This document shows, piece after piece, positions 59,301 to 64,000 of a stretch of 64,000 nt of DNA (position 1 is the first letter of the stretch; the number at the start of each line of letters is the position of its first letter). A program made the position numbers and the translations under genes. Origin of the DNA: Brevibacillus choshinensis (GTDB lineage Bacteria > Bacillota > Bacilli > Brevibacillales > Brevibacillaceae); NCBI RefSeq assembly GCF_001420695.1, contig NZ_LJJB01000010.1, positions 1,365,114-1,429,113 of the forward strand, given 5' to 3'. The notes under the pieces were generated by a model. The model ran no database searches. It was not told the DNA's origin and saw nothing but the letters and a program-made list of their open reading frames with translations.

Positions 59301-59525
59301 CAAATCGACCTTGGTCACCATCACAGTAACCAATTGATTCGCAAAGGATTTTGTGTATTTGAGTAAAGTGGTGCCCTCGCCAATCGGGGTCTGCCACATC
59401 ATTTGCAATGGACTTGATTCCGCTCTCGCCAGCGCGACATTCGTCGCAAGGGGCACAAACGGAACAAAAGCTCCCCAGGCTACTGTTGCAGCCGTGAGCA
59501 GCGTCACTGCCTTCCGCGCTCTCAT
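56370..59525 (-). CDS. SLH-anchored phosphodiester glycosidase family protein
   Basis: This 1051-residue exported protein has a signal peptide (residues 1-36), a phosphodiester glycosidase (NAGPA-type) domain at about 85-395, an Ig-like and carbohydrate-binding-like middle, and three C-terminal SLH domains at about 881-930, 941-990 and 1005-1048. NAGPA motifs are AAINADFF (109-116), RTAVG (312-316) and NFDGGGSTT (354-362). The family cleaves phosphodiester-linked sugars, in bacteria probably from wall polymers. GGAGAGGAG precedes the ATG at 59525. It is a single-gene unit between mnaA and the biotin operon. The substrate is unknown; a wall polymer phosphodiester made through MnaA and TagA is a reasonable inference. 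Confidence 0.85.
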   Translation of the reverse strand: MRARKAVTLLTAATVAWGAFVPFVPLATNVALARAESSPLQMMWQTPIGEGTTLLKYTKSFANQLVTVMVTKVDLSNQYVEVKPVYGTKGKLTERQTVTQMARETGAIAAINADFFNMSKRGAPFGIVQKDGELISSMGLISYWYSLGLTGDKTAIIEKFGFGGKVTAQNGATYSIQGVNKEEYNPSEGRKSHQNQLNLYTPSFGKTSLGAISGYKDVVEVLFVDNVAKEVRMNQPGVYIPYNGYVLWGHGEAAAYLKQNFPVGSTAQVEYQTTPQNLNLLQAVGGNVLLVNQGKALTSFQADKSITSINSRTAVGISQDGKTLYMVTIDASKGVYLDELAKIMAELGSYRAVNFDGGGSTTLAARMLGETQANLSNVPSGGVERRVPTGLAVYNTAPPGDLRGFTIDVPSDVLIGQTVSMTASKGYDTHFQPFAINSSNVNWNVSGSDAGTVEGTRFTPARSGQITLQGRLGNVTQNKEIHVVSGSEVQQIVVSPNPITVAPGQSLTLDIKIKTKKGALVQATPLSVQTSVDSSIATVNDKLQLVAGEQPGNGKVTVTYDGVSTTIPFAIGQFEQPWLTFDNQVGMFHAANPASISSAGSFAAVSDQVFRTKKSAKLVYNFSGAPASSMRIAYGVLGAKPVAIPGKPLGLGLWVNGDNSRHWLRAEVIDANGKTVYVDLAKEIDWSGWKQVKGYFPSNAAYPLQLRSIYVVDQPNDGITHDQGTLYFDEASLLLPNQTGQPSDTAVVPELPGNMSLGSELDLQHSFVNTASFLETALIEVDPIVTQALPGYVPADYSFTIKPGELKAGAEDRISTSPIQLTLVPKKWIAGKGIGLLYVNEANNTLDPLLGTRNAQGQWVYDVNSYGKYVPYYLDNAGASFTDIANHPAKAEITYMADKGYVKGLTETTFGPEVSLTRAQFVTLIARTFDWELPSTPKLGFKDKVPAYAQGAVQVAVSKGLVKGYGDNTFRPDQPVTRAEAAVILDRLVNKKGASKTVGDKGTWPSWASTSITNMVGLGLMDPVSNKFQPNKATTRAVCVVALYRILQQTK

Positions 59526-59603
59526 GTTGGTAACTCCTCTCCGTTTTCCTGTCTCTTTTGTGTCTTTGTGTATGTAGGTGTCCTAACTAAAACTTAGACG
59601 CAG

Positions 59604-59628
59604 CAAGGTGGTTGATAGTTTCACCTTG
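59604..59628 (-). other. Leader hairpin of the SLH glycosidase gene
   Basis: CAAGGTG (59604-59610) pairs with CACCTTG (59622-59628) around an eleven-base loop, about 75 bases upstream of the start. It has no T-run and could be an mRNA stability or regulatory hairpin. Confidence 0.4.
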
Positions 59629-59679
59629 TCGCTATATTCTCTATTAGAAAAATATACCAAATAGTATGCCGTTACGGAA

Positions 59680-59723
59680 TGGAAAGAAATCCCGCCCGGT
59701 TGTGACAATAAACCGGGCGGGAT
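59680..59723 (-). terminator. Terminator of the upp-mnaA unit
   Basis: A perfect 13-bp stem, ATCCCGCCCGGTT (59689-59701) with AACCGGGCGGGAT (59711-59723), is followed on the minus strand by TTTCTTTCC. Confidence 0.9.
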
Positions 59724-59755
59724 CTTGTGGACGACATTTTATAGAGACTGGGTAT

Positions 59756-60904
59756 TTAATGACCAGATTGGAACGGCTCCGGACGATCCGAACGCAAGCC
59801 AAAATGATACAGAATGGCTTCCACAATCCGGCGGGATGCTTCCCCATCACCGTATGGATTGGCGGCATGAGCCATAGCTTCGAATGCTTTCTGGTCCGTC
59901 AGCAGTTCTTTTGTCATTGCGTATACCTGTTCTTCATCTGTACCCGCCAGCTTCAGTGTGCCTGCTGCGATACCTTCTGGGCGTTCAGTCGTATCACGCA
60001 ATACGAGAACTGGAACACCCAAAGAAGGAGCTTCTTCCTGAACCCCACCAGAGTCGGTCAGGATCAAGTGCGCGCGTCGAGCAAAGTTGTGGAAATCAAA
60101 AGCATCCAGTGGGTCGATCAGATGAATTCGTTCGTGTCTTCCGAGGAGCTCATGCGCCACTTCCTGCACGGCAGGGTTGAGATGCACCGGATAGACGACG
60201 GCAATCTCTGGATGCTCGTCGACGATTCTTCTCACCGCACGGAAAATCTGTCGCATCGGCTCACCCAGATTTTCGCGGCGGTGAGCCGTCATCAGCACCA
60301 TTTTATGATCGGAAACAAGGTCGAGTACAGGGTGTGTATAATCGTCACGCACCGTTGTTTTCAACGCATCGATCGCCGTATTACCGGTGATGTAGATGGT
60401 TTCTTCTCGCTTGTTTTCCTGACGCAGATTATTTGCGGAGCCGTCTGTTGGCGAGAAGTGCAGGTCTGCCATCACACCGGTCAGCTGGCGATTCATCTCT
60501 TCCGGGAATGGCGAGTACTTGTCCCACGTACGCAGGCCCGCTTCCACATGGCCGATCGCCACCTGGTTGTAGAACGCTGCCAGACTCGCAACAAAAGTCG
60601 TGGTCGTATCACCGTGAACCAGCACGATATCTGGCTTCACTTCCTTGATAGCCGCATCCAGACTTTCCAGTGCACGAGTCGTGACTCCCACCAATGTCTG
60701 CCGGTCTTTCATGATATTCAAATCAATGTCCGGTTTAATTTCAAAAATCTCCAGCACCTGATCCAGCATTTGACGATGCTGTGCCGTCACGCAAACGACC
60801 GATTCAATCTGCTCGCCGTGCTTGTTTAGCTCGTGCACAAGCGGTGCCATTTTGATCGCTTCCGGACGCGTACCGAATACCGTCATCACTTTACAAGTTT
60901 TCAT
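59756..60904 (-). CDS. mnaA: UDP-N-acetylglucosamine 2-epimerase
   Basis: MnaA (WecB) interconverts UDP-GlcNAc and UDP-ManNAc, supplying the donor for TagA. The 382-residue two-domain protein has the N-terminal MTVFGTRPEAIK motif, HGDTTTT, the VEAGLRTWD segment, TAHRREN and the C-terminal TDSGGVQEEAPSLG with its catalytic Glu. I start at the ATG at 60904 behind GGGAGAGGG; the longer frame runs into upp. It follows upp by 16 bases, as in B. subtilis. Confidence 0.95.
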   Translation of the reverse strand: MKTCKVMTVFGTRPEAIKMAPLVHELNKHGEQIESVVCVTAQHRQMLDQVLEIFEIKPDIDLNIMKDRQTLVGVTTRALESLDAAIKEVKPDIVLVHGDTTTTFVASLAAFYNQVAIGHVEAGLRTWDKYSPFPEEMNRQLTGVMADLHFSPTDGSANNLRQENKREETIYITGNTAIDALKTTVRDDYTHPVLDLVSDHKMVLMTAHRRENLGEPMRQIFRAVRRIVDEHPEIAVVYPVHLNPAVQEVAHELLGRHERIHLIDPLDAFDFHNFARRAHLILTDSGGVQEEAPSLGVPVLVLRDTTERPEGIAAGTLKLAGTDEEQVYAMTKELLTDQKAFEAMAHAANPYGDGEASRRIVEAILYHFGLRSDRPEPFQSGH

Positions 60905-60920
60905 CGGTTTCCCTCTCCCG

Positions 60921-61550
60921 CTACTTCGTGCCGTACAAGCGGTCACCCGCATCGCCCAAACCTGGCACGATATATCCATGATCGTTCAAATATTCGTCTA
61001 TAGCAGCAACGAAAATATCCACATCTGGATGCTCGTCCTGTACCATTTTGATTCCTTCTGGGGCCGCGATCAAACACATCAGCTTCATATTTTTCGCTCC
61101 GCGCTTTTTCAGTGCGGCAATCGCTGCTACAGCAGATCCGCCTGTTGCCAGCATTGGATCGATCACGATCAATTCGCGCTCAGCGACGTCAGATGGCAGC
61201 TTGACATAGTACTCGATTGGCTGCAAAGTTTCCGGATCGCGATACAGACCGACGTGGCCTACCTTCGCAGCAGGAATCAGCTTCAAAAGTCCGTCAACCA
61301 TACCGAGACCAGCGCGCAAAATCGGTACCAGACCTACTTTTTTCCCTGCGATCACATTGGACTTGCAGGTAGCCACTGGTGTTTCAATCGTGGTCTCCTC
61401 CAAAGGCATGTCGCGGGTAATTTCATAGCCCATCAATGTGGCAACTTCGTCCACCAATTCGCGGAATTCCTTGGTCCCCGTATTCTTGTCACGGATATAA
61501 GTTACTTTATGCTGGATCAGCGGATGGTCAAACACGTATACACGGCTCAT
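60921..61550 (-). CDS. upp: Uracil phosphoribosyltransferase
   Basis: Upp salvages uracil with PRPP to form UMP. The 209-residue protein aligns end to end with the B. subtilis enzyme from memory. It has the PRPP loop [16 protein letters not shown] (about 128-143) and the uracil-binding [13 protein letters not shown]. Of two adjacent ATG codons, the second (61550) has the better seven-base spacing from GGAGG and gives the usual length. It heads a two-gene unit with mnaA. Confidence 0.97.
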   Translation of the reverse strand: MSRVYVFDHPLIQHKVTYIRDKNTGTKEFRELVDEVATLMGYEITRDMPLEETTIETPVATCKSNVIAGKKVGLVPILRAGLGMVDGLLKLIPAAKVGHVGLYRDPETLQPIEYYVKLPSDVAERELIVIDPMLATGGSAVAAIAALKKRGAKNMKLMCLIAAPEGIKMVQDEHPDVDIFVAAIDEYLNDHGYIVPGLGDAGDRLYGTK

Positions 61551-61587
61551 CATCGTTCCTCCGTTTCCCTATCAATACATCCTTCTC

Positions 61588-61616
61588 ATCATAGCGAAGG
61601 AGTGTCCTGCCGTCAA
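61588..61616 (-). promoter_or_regulatory. Promoter of upp
   Basis: On the minus strand TTGACG (61611-61616) and TATGAT (61588-61593) are exactly 17 bases apart, 38 bases before the start codon. Confidence 0.75.
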
Positions 61617-61663
61617 TTTGCCCAATCTTCGTTCTTTTTTTGTTCACTTTCTAGCTGGCTATG

Positions 61664-61693
61664 TAAAAAAAACAGACCCACTAAGGGTCTGTT
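61664..61693 (-). terminator. Terminator after glyA
   Basis: AACAGACCC (61671-61679) pairs perfectly with GGGTCTGTT (61685-61693); T6 follows on the minus strand. Confidence 0.9.
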
Positions 61694-61710
61694 TTCGAAC
61701 ATGGTAAAAC

Positions 61711-62961
61711 TTAGATTTCCAATCCTTCGTACATCGGGTAGCGTTGGCACAGAGCCGCAACGCGCTGGCGTGCTTCTTCGTGTTTCGCTGCGTCTTCTGG
61801 GTTTTTCAGAGTCAGCGCGATGATTGCCGCTACTTCTTTCATGGCTTCTTCATCAAAGCCACGGCTAGTGACCGCTGGAGTACCCATGCGAACACCGCTG
61901 GTTACGAACGGGCTTTCGGAATCGTAAGGAATGGTGTTTTTGTTAGTCGTAATGCTGACTTCATCTAACAGATGCTCAGCTACTTTACCAGTCAAGCCGA
62001 TTTTGCTCACGTCGACCAGCACCAGGTGGTTATCGGTACCATCAGATACGAGCGTCAGGCCTTCTGCTTTTAGTGCTTCAGCAAAAGCTTTTGCATTACT
62101 CACAATGCGAGCTGCGTAGTCTTTGAAGTCAGGTTGCAGCGCTTCGCCAAAGGAAACAGCTTTTGCAGCAATCACGTGCATCAATGGTCCACCTTGTACG
62201 CCAGGGAATACGGATTTATCGATCGCTTTCGCAAATTCTTCTTTGCAAAGGATCAAACCGCCACGTGGTCCGCGCAAGGTTTTGTGAGTAGTAGAAGTAA
62301 CGAAGTGTGCGTGTGGCACTGGGTTTGGATGCAGACCTGCTGCTACCAGACCAGCGATGTGCGCCATGTCTACCATGAAGTATGCGCCCACTTCATCCGC
62401 GATTTCACGGAATTTCGCAAAGTCGATCGTACGTGGATACGCACTCGCACCAGCTACGATCAATTTTGGCTTGTGTTCCAGAGCTTTGGCACGAACGTCT
62501 TCGTAATTGATGAGATGAGATTCCTGATCAACACCGTACTCTACGAAGTTGTACAAGGTACCGGAGAAGTTAACTGGGCTTCCGTGCGTCAAGTGACCAC
62601 CGTGGGACAGGTTCATACCGAGTACAGTATCGCCTGGCTTCAAAATGGTGAAGTATACAGCCATGTTAGCTTGAGCGCCAGAGTGCGGTTGAACGTTTGC
62701 GTGTTCTGCTCCAAACAGTTCTTTGACACGATCGCGTGCGATGTTTTCCGCAATGTCTACGTACTCGCATCCGCCATAGTAACGACGGCCAGGATAACCT
62801 TCTGCGTATTTGTTTGTCAGGACAGTTCCCATTGCTTCCATAACCGCGCGGCTAACGAAGTTCTCGGACGCAATCAGTTCAATTTTGTCGCGCTGTCTTC
62901 CCAACTCCAACTGGATGGCTTCCAATACTTGCGGGTCTTGTTTACGCAAAAAATCTAGCAT
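61711..62961 (-). CDS. glyA: Serine hydroxymethyltransferase
   Basis: GlyA converts serine and tetrahydrofolate to glycine and 5,10-methylene-THF. The 416-residue PLP enzyme has the PLP Lys at K227 ([14 protein letters not shown]), the [18 protein letters not shown] loop (residues about 52-69) and [19 protein letters not shown] lies eight bases before the ATG at 62961. It is in the conserved rpiB-ywlG-glyA order and ends at a terminator before upp. Confidence 0.98.
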   Translation of the reverse strand: MLDFLRKQDPQVLEAIQLELGRQRDKIELIASENFVSRAVMEAMGTVLTNKYAEGYPGRRYYGGCEYVDIAENIARDRVKELFGAEHANVQPHSGAQANMAVYFTILKPGDTVLGMNLSHGGHLTHGSPVNFSGTLYNFVEYGVDQESHLINYEDVRAKALEHKPKLIVAGASAYPRTIDFAKFREIADEVGAYFMVDMAHIAGLVAAGLHPNPVPHAHFVTSTTHKTLRGPRGGLILCKEEFAKAIDKSVFPGVQGGPLMHVIAAKAVSFGEALQPDFKDYAARIVSNAKAFAEALKAEGLTLVSDGTDNHLVLVDVSKIGLTGKVAEHLLDEVSITTNKNTIPYDSESPFVTSGVRMGTPAVTSRGFDEEAMKEVAAIIALTLKNPEDAAKHEEARQRVAALCQRYPMYEGLEI

Positions 62962-63006
62962 GATCTATTCTCTCCTTCGTGAACATGAGCTTGTCTCACA
63001 TTCTTT

Positions 63007-63576
63007 TTAGGTACAACTCTCATTGAGTGGTGCTGATTCGTACACAGCACGAGAACCGCCAATCAACTTGGGACGAGTCCGTGCTGCCGTTACATGTGCT
63101 TCCCCTACAACACGATGAGTCGGCCTTACAGGTACCGCAACATGCTTCAAATGCATGCCGATCAGCGTATCGCCGATATCAATACCCGCATGAGCACGAA
63201 TATGCTCTACCACAGCCGCATCCTTCATCTGTGCGTAAGCGTGGGCTGCCATGGAACCACCTGCTGTGGGGACGGGGACGACCGATACCTCATCCCATCC
63301 GTATCGCTCCATCACTTCACGTTCCACGACCAATGCCCTGTTTAAATGTTCACAACATTGAAAAGCCACGGCAAACCCGCTCTGTTCCTGAACGGTGCGG
63401 ATGCCACGATAAAGGGCGGCAGCTACTTCTTTGCTTCCTGCCTTGCCGATATGCTTGCCCAGCACTTCGCTGGTACTGCAGCCGATAACAAAGACTTGTC
63501 CAGGCGCAAGCTCCGCCATGCGGGCAACTTCCTCAACAACTTCCTTGACCTGTTTTTCAATGGCGAGCAGATCCAC
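63007..63576 (-). CDS. ywlG: TIGR01440 family protein (YwlG)
   Basis: This 189-residue cytosolic protein belongs to the YwlG family (DUF436). Conserved segments are VIGCSTSEVLGKHIGKAGS, FQCCEHLNRALVVE and the C-terminal THRVVGEAHVTAARTRPKLIGGSRAVY. The Cys-Cys-Glu-His set suggests a metal or substrate site, but no reaction is known. The start is GTG at 63576, directly after the rpiB stop, with GGGAG eight bases upstream. It lies between rpiB and glyA as in B. subtilis. Confidence 0.9.
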   Translation of the reverse strand: MDLLAIEKQVKEVVEEVARMAELAPGQVFVIGCSTSEVLGKHIGKAGSKEVAAALYRGIRTVQEQSGFAVAFQCCEHLNRALVVEREVMERYGWDEVSVVPVPTAGGSMAAHAYAQMKDAAVVEHIRAHAGIDIGDTLIGMHLKHVAVPVRPTHRVVGEAHVTAARTRPKLIGGSRAVYESAPLNESCT

Positions 63577-64000
63577 TTACTTCACTCCCGCATGTTTCGC
63601 TTCGATCTCCGAAATCTTTTCCACTCGGCGTTCGTGGCGTCCACCTTGGAACTCCGTCTCCAGCCAGATTTTCACGATATCGAGCGCGAGTCCAGGACCA
63701 ATTACGCGTTCTCCCATAGCCAGTACATTTGTGTTGTTATGCTCGCGTGTTGCTCTTGCCGAGAACGTGTCGTGCACCAATGCGCAACGAATACCCGGTA
63801 CCTTGTTGGCCGCGATAGACATACCGATCCCAGTCCCGCAGACCAGAATCCCACGGTCGAACTCACCAGCTGCTACTTTTTCAGCTACTGGCAAAGCATA
63901 GTCTGGGTAATCAACCGAATCTGCGCAAGAACAGCCAAAGTCTTCCGTCTGGATATTCAAGGAGGCCAACAGCGTCTTGATCTCCTCTTTCAGCTTGTAT
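63577..64000 (-). CDS. rpiB: Ribose-5-phosphate isomerase B, 5' end outside window
   Basis: RpiB interconverts ribose-5-phosphate and ribulose-5-phosphate. About 141 residues are visible; the reading frame runs off the window end as YKLKEEIKTLLASL, so only the first few residues (the usual N-terminal GSDHAG region) are missing. The catalytic Cys is in ILVCGTGIGMSIAANK, and RxxHxxxxA-type CALVHDTFSARATREHNNTN is present. It is the first of the rpiB-ywlG-glyA series here; ywlG begins immediately after its stop. Confidence 0.94.
   Translation of the reverse strand, partial: YKLKEEIKTLLASLNIQTEDFGCSCADSVDYPDYALPVAEKVAAGEFDRGILVCGTGIGMSIAANKVPGIRCALVHDTFSARATREHNNTNVLAMGERVIGPGLALDIVKIWLETEFQGGRHERRVEKISEIEAKHAGVK

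Overview
The window reads as a chromosomal segment of a spore-forming, flagellated, S-layer-bearing Gram-positive of the genus Brevibacillus (B. brevis / B. choshinensis group). The reasons are the sporulation genes spoIIID, spoIIQ and spoIID, the Bacillus-like order rpiB-ywlG-glyA-upp-mnaA ... atp and murA-spoIID-spoIIQ-spoIIID-mbl-flhO-flhP, and an S-layer gene whose promoter, two tandem translation starts and signal peptide match, from memory, the cell wall protein gene of B. brevis 47. No rRNA, tRNA, CRISPR array or intact insertion sequence was found.

Layout. 1-2.8 kb: a small accessory patch with a complete tyrosine recombinase, a two-domain putative DNA-binding protein and an AT-rich orphan gene. 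2.8-17.8 kb: the cell surface region, with an outer-wall-protein-like gene, the major SLH S-layer protein, a TolC-family protein (odd in a monoderm), a YigZ/IMPACT protein, a 1524-residue SLH protein, and the teichoic acid-type genes tagO and tagA. 17.8-29 kb: fabZ, a CDP-alcohol phosphatidyltransferase, a secreted M20 peptidase, then the morphogenesis/sporulation/flagellar block rpoY-flhP-flhO-mbl, spoIIID, spoIIQ, spoIID, murA, ywmB and a DUF1146 gene. 29.1-29.7 kb is noncoding but highly structured, including a 201-bp nested inverted repeat with perfect 16-bp ends that I cannot assign. 29.7-40.5 kb: an eleven-subunit complex I operon (nuoABCDHIJKLMN, no nuoEFG), in which NuoC carries a roughly 300-residue Ala/Lys/Glu repeat extension. 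40.8-41.5 kb: an uncharacterised gene as its own transcription unit. 41.7-49 kb: the full ATP synthase operon. 49.1-56.3 kb: a BirA-type-controlled biotin operon (bioA-D-B-F, a BioH-like esterase, bioC) that ends with a thiolase. 56.4-64 kb: an SLH-anchored phosphodiester glycosidase, mnaA, upp, glyA, ywlG and the 5'-truncated rpiB.

How the genes connect. MnaA makes UDP-ManNAc and TagO/TagA build a ManNAc-GlcNAc-lipid linkage unit; such units start wall polymers, and SLH domains (three proteins here) bind pyruvylated secondary wall polymers. The window thus holds both the anchor-polymer priming enzymes and the proteins that use it. The nuo and atp operons lie side by side in the same direction. 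SpoIIQ, SpoIID and SpoIIID are engulfment and mother-cell functions, and sigma-F-like and sigma-E-like promoters are visible before spoIIQ and spoIIID. Almost every gene is on the minus strand; only the recombinase pair and yigZ are on plus.

The strongest candidates for something undescribed are the 201-bp inverted-repeat element at 29370-29570, the repeat-expanded NuoC, and the TolC-family protein next to the S-layer promoter.
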